A stretch of DNA of 57,251 bases, taken from IMG/VR virus record IMGVR_UViG_3300046468_000977, positions 1 to 57,251 of that record, one strand, 5' to 3'. The translations under genes and the position numbers were made by a program. The notes under the pieces are model-generated. The model ran no database searches. It saw only the letters and a program-made list of their open reading frames with translations, and was not told the origin of the DNA. Positions 40,545-48,693 of this stretch are shown one piece after another (positions within the stretch are counted from its first letter, which is position 1; the number at the start of each line of letters is the position of its first letter). The DNA is from a virus.

Positions 40545-41663
40545 ATGACCACACCAAATCACACAGACAGGGGACACGCTGAGTTCTCTCCCAGCCAACT
40601 AAAATATTTAGCGGGGTGTTCTGGCTATCAAGGTCGTAGTGGAACTAATGCAGCGGCGGCGATGGGGACACGCATCCACGAAGCATTGGAGATCGAAGAC
40701 CCATCCAATCTTCAAAGCGAGGAAGAGGTAAGTATCTACAATGAGATACTTACAGATCAAACCGAATACTTAGCAAACTACAAAGACAATAGGAGGCTGA
40801 CGGAGGAACACGCTGAGATTCAACTTGATGTTAAACTCGAAGGAACTGAAACTTACGGAACTTGCGATTACCTTTGTATCTTCGATAACGTCGATGGAGT
40901 CTTGATTGACTACAAAACAGGTATTTCCAAAATAGATACTCCCGCTAAAAACTTTCAAGCGAAAGCCTACACCGTTGGGTGTTTTCAAAAATACCCAGAA
41001 CTAACCTGTATTGATTTTGTTTTCTTCGTCCCGCAGCGGAATGAAATATTATCAGATACATTTTACCGAGAAGACCTCGATGATCTGATTGAAGAGTTGT
41101 CAGACGTAATTTTAAAAGCGGAAAAGGTTCGCCCTAAATGGGAGACGGGGACTCCCAGTCTGGAAGAACTGACCCCGACTGTCGATTGTAGGTTCTGCAA
41201 ACATGAAGATACCTGCCCCGCCCTAGGTGGTTTAGTTGTTGAAGTTGCCAAAAAGGTAGACCCGCAATTACCTGACGTTGATCTAGATACAGTTGAAGAT
41301 CCAGAAGTGGTGGAGCAACTCTACATGATTGCAAAGATTGTTACCAATTGGGCAGATCGTTTCAAGAAAAGGGCTATTAAACTAGCAGAAGATGGCATCG
41401 AGTATCCCACTCTTCGTCTCAAGACGATGAGGGGGCGTAGGAACGTAACCGACTCGGACACATTTTTAAAGATCGCTAATGATTTTGGGGTTGATAGTGA
41501 AGAAGTTTTACGCCATGTATCTCTGCCGCTTGCCAAGATTGCGAAGGCTGTGGGGGACACGGCAGAGAAAGGTGAGAAGAAAAGACAATCAGATCAATTT
41601 TTAGATGCCTGTAATGACTCAGGTATTATCGAAGAATCTGCCCCTCGACGAACTTTGTCGTAG
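40545..41663 (+). CDS. RecB/Cas4-like PD-(D/E)xK nuclease
   Basis: 372 residues. GTRIHEALE and a D...IDYKTG motif (nuclease core ~105-125) with QAKAYTVGCFQ following are characteristic of the RecB/Cas4 exonuclease superfamily. A Cys cluster CRFCKHEDTC (~210-221) could hold an iron-sulfur cluster or zinc, as in Cas4. It likely works with the ssDNA-binding and polymerase genes in recombination-dependent replication. Confidence 0.75.
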   Translation: MTTPNHTDRGHAEFSPSQLKYLAGCSGYQGRSGTNAAAAMGTRIHEALEIEDPSNLQSEEEVSIYNEILTDQTEYLANYKDNRRLTEEHAEIQLDVKLEGTETYGTCDYLCIFDNVDGVLIDYKTGISKIDTPAKNFQAKAYTVGCFQKYPELTCIDFVFFVPQRNEILSDTFYREDLDDLIEELSDVILKAEKVRPKWETGTPSLEELTPTVDCRFCKHEDTCPALGGLVVEVAKKVDPQLPDVDLDTVEDPEVVEQLYMIAKIVTNWADRFKKRAIKLAEDGIEYPTLRLKTMRGRRNVTDSDTFLKIANDFGVDSEEVLRHVSLPLAKIAKAVGDTAEKGEKKRQSDQFLDACNDSGIIEESAPRRTLS

Positions 41664-41671
41664 GGCAAAAA

Positions 41672-41711
41672 CAAAGAAACAAGAAACATCGAAACATAGA
41701 AACATAGAAAC
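41672..41711 (+). repeat. A-rich gaaacat repeat before a start codon
   Basis: Repeats of gaaacat/gaaacaa in a row end at the ATG at 41712. It is a different sequence with the same layout as the AAACC spacers of the early operon: stop, purine/A-rich repeats, ATG, no Shine-Dalgarno. Confidence 0.65.
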
Positions 41712-42374
41712 ATGAGTAAGAAAGAAAACGAGCTTGCTGAAGCTCCAAACACCAGCCTAGTCCCATCGCTATCTGATACGTTGGACCAAAATGACATCGA
41801 CATCCCAAGGGTAAACGTGGTCCAAAAGACCAGTGACATCTTTGGAGCCGATGGTGAACCAGCACCATATGGTAGCTTAGTTCTTGATAAGCGTGTTGTT
41901 ATTGCAAAACCCGAAGAAGCAATTCAAGTGGTTCCAATGTCGGCAGTAAAATCATGGCGTGAGGACATTCCTTTCGACAATGATGAAATGCCACGCATTG
42001 CAACGACTCAAGCGGAAAAGGCTCAACTATCTTTAGATAGCGAGTATCCGATCTTGGAATTTGCTGAGATCACCCTATTGTTTAAGGGTGGTGAAGATGA
42101 TTCAGAAACCTTCCCTTTTCCGCTTGGTAAAGGTAACTACGCCATTGGGAGAATCAACGTAGCGAAAGATGCATACCGACAAACATTCAAGAGACTCGCT
42201 ACCTTTGCGATGTTCAACAAGAAAACACCGATACATAACAGACTGTGGAATTTTAAGTCCACTCTTATTACTCGGGGTAAGTATAGTTGGTATGCACCAG
42301 CTCTGGCGATTACGAATGAAGAGCCGTCAGAAGAAGTCTTAGATTTTGTAGGGGGGTATTTAGGACATGAGTAA
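41712..42374 (+). CDS. Probable single-stranded DNA-binding protein
   Basis: 220 residues. The middle has IDIPRVNVVQKTS and a series of beta strands. The C-terminus lacks a clear acidic tail. Neighbours are an exonuclease and a DNA polymerase, where phages commonly keep an ssDNA-binding protein. I do not recognise a family, so this is a context call. Confidence 0.4.
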   Translation: MSKKENELAEAPNTSLVPSLSDTLDQNDIDIPRVNVVQKTSDIFGADGEPAPYGSLVLDKRVVIAKPEEAIQVVPMSAVKSWREDIPFDNDEMPRIATTQAEKAQLSLDSEYPILEFAEITLLFKGGEDDSETFPFPLGKGNYAIGRINVAKDAYRQTFKRLATFAMFNKKTPIHNRLWNFKSTLITRGKYSWYAPALAITNEEPSEEVLDFVGGYLGHE

Positions 42375-42588
42375 AGTCAGCCCAAGCCCACAAGACAGGA
42401 GAAAGATTCTTGAGATTGAAATTTCAAAAATGCGCGAACTAATCCAACGGATTGAGGAAGCAATTGAAACATCAAAACTCGACCTGCAAATGTCAAATGT
42501 TGTATTGGATTCTCTTGAAGACGCCTTTAAAGCTCTACCTGAGCAGACGGAGATTGCAGTTGCGGAAATCGTCGAAGACTTAAAATAA
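42367..42588 (+). CDS. Small coiled-coil protein, unrecognised
   Basis: 73 residues, predicted coiled coil over most of its length (KILEIEISKMRELIQRIEEAIE). It overlaps the previous gene by 8 bases and ends before the polymerase leader. Confidence 0.5.
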   Translation: MSKVSPSPQDRRKILEIEISKMRELIQRIEEAIETSKLDLQMSNVVLDSLEDAFKALPEQTEIAVAEIVEDLK

Positions 42589-42747
42589 CTTTTGGGACAT
42601 GGTAATGCGGCGGCGTCTTATGTGTGTGCGCTGGTTATAACATCGCCTTGGGGGTAACCGCATAAAAGCCCCTCACCAAAATAAAGCCTCACCCCCACGA
42701 CTATGGGTTTCCATCACCTAGGGGGTGAGGCTACTTTTTAAATATAC
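42589..42747 (+). promoter_or_regulatory. Structured leader with a possible attenuator before the DNA polymerase gene
   Basis: 159 bases without ORF. An upstream stem pairs 42605-42610 (atgcgg) with 42658-42663 (ccgcat), enclosing ggcg/cgcc (42612-42615, 42644-42647). Then CCTCACC occurs twice, at 42671-42677 and inside the terminator arm (42687-42693). Either copy could pair with ggtgagg at 42724-42730, giving two mutually exclusive stems. This is the logic of an attenuator, seen here only as base pairing. Confidence 0.45.
42685..42739 (+). terminator. Intrinsic terminator immediately before the polymerase start
   Basis: agcctcaccccc (42685-42696) and gggggtgaggct (42721-42732) form a perfect 12-bp stem, followed by actttttaaa. 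Only eight bases separate the T-run from the ATG at 42748, leaving no room for a promoter downstream of it, so polymerase transcription must pass the terminator. Confidence 0.8.
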
Positions 42748-44529
42748 ATGAATAAAATTATATATGCTGTGGACTTCGAAACATACTACGACAAAGAATG
42801 TAGTATTCGAACATTAGGTCCACTTGGGTATTTTTCTCACCCAAAATTTGACGCTTACATGGTGAGCGTAGTTGGTTCGGACGGTTTAACTTTTGTTGGG
42901 CATCCCGAAAAATTCGATTGGTCATTATTAAATGACAACATCGTCCTATCGCACAACGCCTCTTTTGATGAGACCCTCCATCTATATGCGGTATCTATGG
43001 GGTGGTGGGACAGTTGTTCTCCAGCGGAGTGGCATTGCACGGCAGATCTAGTGGCTTATTGCAAACTTCCCAGATCTCTTAAAGGGGCTACTGCTAAACT
43101 CTATGACATCCAAGTTGATAAATCTACCCGTGACAATATGTCGGGGAAAAATTGGAGTGATATGAGCGAAGAGTTCCAGAAGGAGGTAAGTGAGTATGCT
43201 ATCAAAGATAGTGAGCTTTGCTTACGATTGTGGGATAGTCTGGAAGATAAGTGGCCGCAATTCGAAAGGAGTATTAGTCGATTGAATAGGACAATTGTTC
43301 AGCGTGGAATCCCCATAGACTTAGATCTACTAAAGACTCAACTCGAAACAATCAAAGTTCGTTTATTTGAAGCGGAAGAAAATATCCCTTGGTTGGGGGA
43401 AAAGCCACTATTGAGTAGGGCAGCATTTAACTCTCAATGCCTTCTTGTTGGTATCGAGCCCCCAGCTAGTTTAGCTCAAACGGATAAGGACTCTCAGGAA
43501 TGGGTGGAGTATCACAGCAAAGAGCATAAGTGGGTTTCAGCCGTTAAAGACTGGAGAAGGATAAACTCTCTAAAGAAGAAGCTGGAAGCATTTGATAACG
43601 CTACTATGTCTGACTCCCGTTACTATGGCGGCTGTATGTATTTCGGAGCGCACACTGGTAGGTTCAGTGGTTCGGGTGGGAACTTAAACCTACAAAACTT
43701 ACCCAGAGAAGAAATGTTTGGGGTCAATCTCCGACATCTCATAAAGCCCCACAAACTTAAAAGACTAGTCGTTGTTGACCTCTCTCAAATCGAAGTAAGA
43801 ACACTTTGTTGGTTAGCGAATGATAAAGAAATGCTTAACGAGATTGCAGAGTGTGATGACATCTATGAAGCGTTCGCGGTGCGATTTGGAATGTGGAACC
43901 CAGACGAAGAAGATAAACCCTTTAAAGAGAACCCCAAACTAAGACATTCAGTAAAAGGAATGGTGCTGGGGTGCGGGTATGGTGCGGGAGCAAGTCGTTT
44001 TGCTTCGATGTCCAACATCTCCGAAAAGGAAGCTGAGAAGAGAGTAAGGAAATATAGGAGTAAAATGCAGAAGGTTAAAACCCTGTGGTCCAAATATAAC
44101 TCGGAAATCGAGTGTTCTTACGAAGCTAGTCAGCAGATCCCCACAGAGTTTGCTGTAGAATTACCTAGCGGTAGGGTTATTAACTACGGTGTTCTCACGG
44201 CGTCTCCAGATCGCGGAAGATTACATTTTATAGCTGGTATTCCTAGACACGGAAAAGTCCTCCCCGTCCGTCTTTGGGGAGGATTAGTAGCAGAGAATGC
44301 TTCACAAGCATTAGCTAGGGATATATTTTCCGATATGATGCTGCGTGTCGAAGAAGCTGGATACAAAATAGTGATGCATGTCCACGACGAAATGGTCATC
44401 GAAGCTAGGGAAGAAGATGCTGAAGACACACTAAAAGAGGTTACAAGAATTATGTCGGAACCTCCGGCATGGATTCCTGATATCCCCCTATCCGCTGAAG
44501 GGTCAATCCTAACACGCTATGAAAAATGA
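42748..44529 (+). CDS. DNA polymerase, family A, with 3'-5' exonuclease
   Basis: 593 residues. DEDDy exonuclease: DFET (9-12), SHNASFDE, YAIKDSE. Polymerase motifs: A near 341 (DLSQIEVRT), B near 399 (RHSVKGMVLGCGYG), C near 545 (HVHDE). All catalytic residues appear present. No 5' nuclease domain. The length matches compact phage polymerases. It overlaps the primase-helicase by 4 bases. It replicates phage DNA. Confidence 0.95.
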   Translation: MNKIIYAVDFETYYDKECSIRTLGPLGYFSHPKFDAYMVSVVGSDGLTFVGHPEKFDWSLLNDNIVLSHNASFDETLHLYAVSMGWWDSCSPAEWHCTADLVAYCKLPRSLKGATAKLYDIQVDKSTRDNMSGKNWSDMSEEFQKEVSEYAIKDSELCLRLWDSLEDKWPQFERSISRLNRTIVQRGIPIDLDLLKTQLETIKVRLFEAEENIPWLGEKPLLSRAAFNSQCLLVGIEPPASLAQTDKDSQEWVEYHSKEHKWVSAVKDWRRINSLKKKLEAFDNATMSDSRYYGGCMYFGAHTGRFSGSGGNLNLQNLPREEMFGVNLRHLIKPHKLKRLVVVDLSQIEVRTLCWLANDKEMLNEIAECDDIYEAFAVRFGMWNPDEEDKPFKENPKLRHSVKGMVLGCGYGAGASRFASMSNISEKEAEKRVRKYRSKMQKVKTLWSKYNSEIECSYEASQQIPTEFAVELPSGRVINYGVLTASPDRGRLHFIAGIPRHGKVLPVRLWGGLVAENASQALARDIFSDMMLRVEEAGYKIVMHVHDEMVIEAREEDAEDTLKEVTRIMSEPPAWIPDIPLSAEGSILTRYEK

Positions 44530-46706
44530 AATACAGATACATTGAAAATTTACGATCAAAGAAATGCACACCATGTGATGATATGTCTAAAGTTTCGGTC
44601 AATCCGAAACCTACCTTTAATTCAAAAGCTGAATACAGAGAATGGTGTGGTAAGCAAACAACAAAGCATTGCTTCTATAGCCTAGCGGAAGGACTAGCAC
44701 CTAACTCTCGAATAGAGGGCGACAACAAAGTAAGGAGAGTTCACGGTATAGCCGCTGACTATGATGCTCCCGTGGACTGGATTAATGTAGATAATACTAT
44801 CAATGCTAGGTGTGCTGGTTGTATGCCAAGTTGGAGATCTAAAACTCAGAGTGGATACATCAGGGTTGTGTTTGAGTTCGAAGAAGCTATATCCGTCCCA
44901 GACTTCTTGTATAAAGGTTTCCTGCGCGAGCTTAAAACCTCGATTGGCTTCCATAAGATATTTGCTGGGTATGATGTTAAATCTGAAAACCCTTCTCAAT
45001 ATTTCGAGATTGGAAAAGACTGGGTTTCTCTAGGGGGATCTGTTTCCCCTGCTGTAGTTCAAACAGCACTCATTAAAGCTGCTCAAAGTAATCCTCCAGA
45101 ATCAAAAGAGACTTCTATTCCAATTGAAAAGATTGCACAAGAAGTTGATAAAAGATTCCCCAATAGGTGGGTGGGTGATTTGGAAGTAGGTTCTAGAGGT
45201 CCACTGTTTTGGATTGACGATGGGATTGATAGAGAAGGTTGTCAGATATTTGAAGACGGATGCATTGTCTATTCTGATCGAGATGAAGGTTGGAAAACTT
45301 GGCGTGACATCTTTGGCAAAGAGTTTGTTAAGAAATACGAAGAAGAGAAGATGGGTAATCTACTCGATGAGTATTGGTTTAACGGTAGGCAGTTCTTTAA
45401 ACTCCTTAACAAGATTGCACAGCCAATTCCAAGAGATCAACTTGTCTTAGAACTTAAACAGCGTGGGTTTAAACAACGCGCTAAGAAAGGTGAAAACCTT
45501 TCAGAAGTCGAGAATGCCATCCTAGTCATTAGTAATCAAAATAGAATTAATGAAATCGCCCCAATTGTTTTCAGAAGGGATAAGCGTGTCGTTAGTTTTA
45601 ACGGTCTCAGAATTCTTAATAGTTCTAGCATAACGCCAATCTTGGCAGCGGAAGATGGTGACTTTGATAAGTGGCCTTGGCTCAATAAGTTCTTCGATCA
45701 GTTCTTCGTAGACTCCACAGACGTTCGGGCTAAGTATTATTTTTTCGCTTGGTTCCAGAGATTCTATGCTGGGGTTATTAATAATCGGGAAGATCAGGGG
45801 CAAGCTTGTATCCTAGTTGGCCCCGCTAAAAGGGGGAAGACCCTACTCTCTAATAAGATTATCTCTGCTGCTGTAGGCGGTTATGCTGATGCTAGTGATT
45901 ATCTTTCGGGAGGAACTAAGTTCAATAAGGACTTAGGGAGAGCCGCTGCTTGGGTTATTGATGATACCGTAAGTGCTGCTTCATTCCAAGATCAACGGAA
46001 AGCAACAGAGCTAATTAAACGTGGTGTGGCTAACCCAAGAATAGAGTTTATGGCTAAGTTCTCAGACGCTGTTACTCTCCCTTGGGCAGGTAGGATTATC
46101 GTTAGCCTCAACGACGATGCGAACAGTATGAGCGTTATCCCAACACTGGACTCTAGTAACCGTGATAAGTTGATGGCTTTCAAGATCTGCCCCAAACCAT
46201 TTAAGTTCCCTAAGAAATACGATCTAGAAGATATACTCGATAAGGAGCTACCCCACTTCCTAGCTTGGTTAGAGAAATGGAAACCGCCTGAAGAGGTTCT
46301 CGACGATGATCGATTTGGAGTTAAGAGCTACATTGATAATAGTATTGCTTATGCGGCTTACGATAACTCAAGTAGATCGCAAGTGGCCGAACTAATCGAC
46401 TTCTTCTCAAAAGCTTGTAGAGAGCAGAACGATAGAATGAAAGAGTGGCGGGGGACTATTACTGAGTTCCAAGTCGCAATCCATACCTACAATAACGGTA
46501 GATCACTAGGAGCTTCAAACAAACTAGAGTTCGTCCGAAATGGATTAGCACATCTAGAAGATGCTGGTAAGGCGAACGGTGGGATCAGACCAATAAAGTC
46601 TGTAGGCAAAGGTAGTGGTAAAGTCTGGGTGATCGATGTCACTGAGCCTTTCGATATTGACTTCGAAGACTCTACAGAGAGTTCGCTGAACGCAGTGCTG
46701 CAATAG
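44526..46706 (+). CDS. Primase-helicase, primpol + SF3-like
   Basis: 726 residues. The N-terminal half contains HGIAADYDAP, an acidic motif fitting an archaeo-eukaryotic primase (primpol) fold. The C-terminal half has Walker A GPAKRGKT (~431-438), Walker B WVIDD (~475) and the following Asn/sensor strand (GRIIVSLNDD), as in D5/DUF5906-type SF3 helicases and NrS-1-like enzymes. It would open DNA and lay primers for the polymerase. It ends 35 bases inside the convergent minus gene. Confidence 0.75.
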   Translation: MKYRYIENLRSKKCTPCDDMSKVSVNPKPTFNSKAEYREWCGKQTTKHCFYSLAEGLAPNSRIEGDNKVRRVHGIAADYDAPVDWINVDNTINARCAGCMPSWRSKTQSGYIRVVFEFEEAISVPDFLYKGFLRELKTSIGFHKIFAGYDVKSENPSQYFEIGKDWVSLGGSVSPAVVQTALIKAAQSNPPESKETSIPIEKIAQEVDKRFPNRWVGDLEVGSRGPLFWIDDGIDREGCQIFEDGCIVYSDRDEGWKTWRDIFGKEFVKKYEEEKMGNLLDEYWFNGRQFFKLLNKIAQPIPRDQLVLELKQRGFKQRAKKGENLSEVENAILVISNQNRINEIAPIVFRRDKRVVSFNGLRILNSSSITPILAAEDGDFDKWPWLNKFFDQFFVDSTDVRAKYYFFAWFQRFYAGVINNREDQGQACILVGPAKRGKTLLSNKIISAAVGGYADASDYLSGGTKFNKDLGRAAAWVIDDTVSAASFQDQRKATELIKRGVANPRIEFMAKFSDAVTLPWAGRIIVSLNDDANSMSVIPTLDSSNRDKLMAFKICPKPFKFPKKYDLEDILDKELPHFLAWLEKWKPPEEVLDDDRFGVKSYIDNSIAYAAYDNSSRSQVAELIDFFSKACREQNDRMKEWRGTITEFQVAIHTYNNGRSLGASNKLEFVRNGLAHLEDAGKANGGIRPIKSVGKGSGKVWVIDVTEPFDIDFEDSTESSLNAVLQ

Positions 46707-47205
46707 GTAAGTGGTATCCATCCACTTTGTATTTAAAACCAAAGTCGTCTAACTCACCTCTCTTTTTAAATTCCCCTGATCTCTGAATCTTGAGTCCTGT
46801 AGCCCAACCCAGAACCCAAGCCATTGAGAAATCTTTACGGACACGAACAAAGAAGTATGAGTTAGCTCCTAACTTCTTCCCCTCTGCACAGTTCACCGAT
46901 GCTGTGTAGTGGGGTTGGGGTTTCCCCGCACACCCCTTAGCTTTCACGTCTATAGTTCTTTTTCCCAGAACGTAGTCGTGGGTAAATACTTTATCCCCCA
47001 CGTATAAGGATTCAGGATACAGTTTTTCAAAAGCAACCTCCCCGATAAAGCCTGTCATTCTCCCAGCCCCCCTTGTAAATGAATTTGGAAGAACCCCCAA
47101 GTCTTCGCTACGTTCAAACGCTTCTTTAATATCGTCGCTGTTAGGCGTAAAGATCAGCATCCCCTTAGTCCTAGAGAACTGAGGGGGTAGCTTTTTTCGT
47201 TTCAT
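46672..47205 (-). CDS. PD-(D/E)xK nuclease-like protein
   Basis: 177 residues. GFIGEVAFEKLYP, then TIDVKAKG (D-x-K), then a YTASVN strand, match the E...DxK core of restriction-like nucleases found in phages. Possibly a recombination or DNA-degradation enzyme. Its 3' end overlaps the end of the plus-strand primase-helicase by 35 bases. It is the last gene of the lysis-end operon. Confidence 0.6.
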   Translation of the reverse strand: MKRKKLPPQFSRTKGMLIFTPNSDDIKEAFERSEDLGVLPNSFTRGAGRMTGFIGEVAFEKLYPESLYVGDKVFTHDYVLGKRTIDVKAKGCAGKPQPHYTASVNCAEGKKLGANSYFFVRVRKDFSMAWVLGWATGLKIQRSGEFKKRGELDDFGFKYKVDGYHLPIAALRSANSL

Positions 47206-47501
47206 CCTTTGATAGTTCGTTTAATTAACCTGTCGTATGCGGGGAAGAAGACTTCTTCCATGCACCTAACTACAGCTTCTTGTTCAAATGTTTCACAAAA
47301 ACCTACCCCCGAAATGCACAAGCTTGCTTCCATCAACTCATGCCTCAAGGTCTCTAAGCAATCCTTATCGTCTAGATCCTTGTGGATTGTAATCAATTTC
47401 TGGTCATGGCTATAGTAGCCATAAAGATCTTGATCACTTAAATCTCTTTGAACAATTTTGACAGTCTGCCCAGCAACCCTCAGACTTTTAGGAACCCTCA
47501 T
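47202..47501 (-). CDS. Small metallopeptidase-like protein (HELME)
   Basis: 99 residues from the ATG at 47501, chosen over in-frame codons further up because it begins the conserved MRVPKSLRV. LRHELMEAS (H54-E-L-M-E58) resembles a zinc peptidase HExxH helix of small phage SprT/ImmA-like proteins, but with Glu in place of the second His. Activity is uncertain. It overlaps the amidase by 14 bases and the next gene by 4. Confidence 0.5.
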   Translation of the reverse strand: MRVPKSLRVAGQTVKIVQRDLSDQDLYGYYSHDQKLITIHKDLDDKDCLETLRHELMEASLCISGVGFCETFEQEAVVRCMEEVFFPAYDRLIKRTIKG

Positions 47502-48045
47502 CAGAGTAAAAGTTGTTGATCGCATTAGCATACACCGAAGCTAATCGACTCAAGTCAGATCTAATCAAAGCCACATCACTCTTGTTTGAGCCAAAGAAAG
47601 GTTCCGCGATACACGCATAGCAGGGGGTCTTTCGTAAAAACATGGAGCCCCTACTCCCCTTTGATCGAGACTTAACTCCCCTAGCTTTTAACTCAGGGTA
47701 TTCGCTGACCATTGATTCGTGAATCTTGTAAGCTAAAGCCTTCCCCCCTTTACTTGATTCCCAATGCAACCATTCATGGCCCGTTGCTTTGGGTCCGGCA
47801 GCATTGAAATGGAACTCGATACAGGCATCAATTCCATCTTTGCGCATACGCCTAGATACATTGTTGATCGCCCCTACATAACTCGATGCACCATAATCAT
47901 CGTAAATCTTGTAAGGGACTTTAAGAAGCGGAGTTACCAAAGGCATTAAGTTCGAGTTGAATTCGTGTTCACTCACACTGTCATCACCAACAGTGTATGC
48001 TCCACTATCTCCTCTCCTCGAATGTCCAATGGCTAACCCAATCAT
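47488..48045 (-). CDS. N-acetylmuramoyl-L-alanine amidase (endolysin)
   Basis: 185 residues. The Amidase_3 pattern is present: IGLAIGHSRRGDSGA (H8), an acidic residue at E26/E28, EFHFNAA with the second zinc His, and a late glutamate in CIAEPFFGSN. It cuts the amide bond between sugar and peptide in cell-wall peptidoglycan and is the lysis enzyme here. No signal peptide, so release needs a holin. It overlaps the upstream membrane gene by 4 bases. Confidence 0.85.
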   Translation of the reverse strand: MIGLAIGHSRRGDSGAYTVGDDSVSEHEFNSNLMPLVTPLLKVPYKIYDDYGASSYVGAINNVSRRMRKDGIDACIEFHFNAAGPKATGHEWLHWESSKGGKALAYKIHESMVSEYPELKARGVKSRSKGSRGSMFLRKTPCYACIAEPFFGSNKSDVALIRSDLSRLASVYANAINNFYSDEGS

Positions 48046-48206
48046 TTTTTAAGCATTTTGTATATAGTCACAACAGCTACTGCGATACCCCCTACAAGGG
48101 ACAAGATACGGAGCCAGTATTCGAGTTGATCTTGATACGATAAAATGACTCCTATTGTTGGTGACACAGCGCCTATAAGGGGCATTAGTAAACTATCTTT
48201 CATCAT
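48042..48206 (-). CDS. Small two-segment membrane protein, candidate holin
   Basis: 54 residues from the ATG at 48206 to the TGA at 48042. Two hydrophobic stretches (LMPLIGAVSPTIGVILSY and RILSLVGGIAVAVVTIY) separated by a short charged turn (QDQLEYW), then a basic tail KMLKK. This is a class II holin layout. It directly precedes the amidase with ATGA overlap and overlaps the upstream gene by 4 bases. Holin function is inferred from topology and position. Confidence 0.65.
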   Translation of the reverse strand: MMKDSLLMPLIGAVSPTIGVILSYQDQLEYWLRILSLVGGIAVAVVTIYKMLKK

Positions 48207-48451
48207 TTTGATCCTATAATAATTGCTCTCCTATAGCTGTAATCGCTATGAAATTTGTGTTGTTCCCGACCTGTCAACACCCCTTCGACAAAATTATATC
48301 GGGTTCCTTCAATTAGAGTGATCGTAGGGGGGTCATGAAGTGCGCTTGAGTTCACGATGGAGGCGTTTCGCGATCCGCTCAAGCCGCAGCTTTGCGGCAG
48401 GACTACCATCGGCAGCAAGCTCATCAATTTCATCTTCCAGTTCATAAACAA
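48203..48451 (-). CDS. Candidate outer-membrane spanin (lipoprotein)
   Basis: 82 residues. The N-terminus MKLMSLLPMVVLPQSCG looks like a lipoprotein signal with a Cys at ~22, though the lipobox is imperfect. The rest (KFHSDYSYRRAIIIG) is short. It starts inside the preceding gene in another frame and continues past it, the layout of overlapping Rz/Rz1 spanin pairs. It lies two genes before the amidase. Assignment is by architecture. Confidence 0.5.
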   Translation of the reverse strand: MFMNWKMKLMSLLPMVVLPQSCGLSGSRNASIVNSSALHDPPTITLIEGTRYNFVEGVLTGREQHKFHSDYSYRRAIIIGSK

Positions 48452-48518
48452 ATCTTCGGTGTTTTAATTTTATGTAGGCTACGTAAGCCTGTAGTGCCGC
48501 TGTGATTACCTTAATCAT
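48333..48518 (-). CDS. Candidate inner-membrane spanin, overlapping the lipoprotein gene
   Basis: 61 residues. A short hydrophobic N-terminus (MIKVITAALQAYVAYIK) and a charged helical remainder that looks coiled-coil (ELEDEIDELAADGS, then LRLERIAKRLHREL). Small compared with typical i-spanins (~100+). Its gene overlaps the candidate outer spanin out of frame (48333-48451) and the upstream membrane gene by ATGA. Confidence 0.5.
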   Translation of the reverse strand: MIKVITAALQAYVAYIKLKHRRFVYELEDEIDELAADGSPAAKLRLERIAKRLHRELKRTS

Positions 48519-48691
48519 TTCTTAGCTTTCCCAATATTGAGAGCGGCCCATTCCAGCACGAGGTATAGTTTTCGGACAATTCCGTCATCTTTAGGTGTGG
48601 GTGTCAGAGCGCAAATTGCTGAGGCAGCAGCCACCACAGCGGTGGCGATTGAAATAAGACTTTCTTTGTTTTCTATGATATAGTTTAGCAT
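48515..48691 (-). CDS. Small membrane protein of the TPTPKDD holin-like family
   Basis: 58 residues from the ATG at 48691. One hydrophobic helix (SIATAVVAAASAICAL) then TPTPKDDGIV and a C-terminal ALNIGKAKK. Many phage lysis regions carry short proteins with a hydrophobic helix followed by TPTPKDD, usually called holin or hypothetical. It begins the lysis cassette, two bases after the gene ending at 48694. Both this and the 54-residue protein could be holins, or holin and antiholin. Confidence 0.65.
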   Translation of the reverse strand: MLNYIIENKESLISIATAVVAAASAICALTPTPKDDGIVRKLYLVLEWAALNIGKAKK

Positions 48692-48693
48692 GG

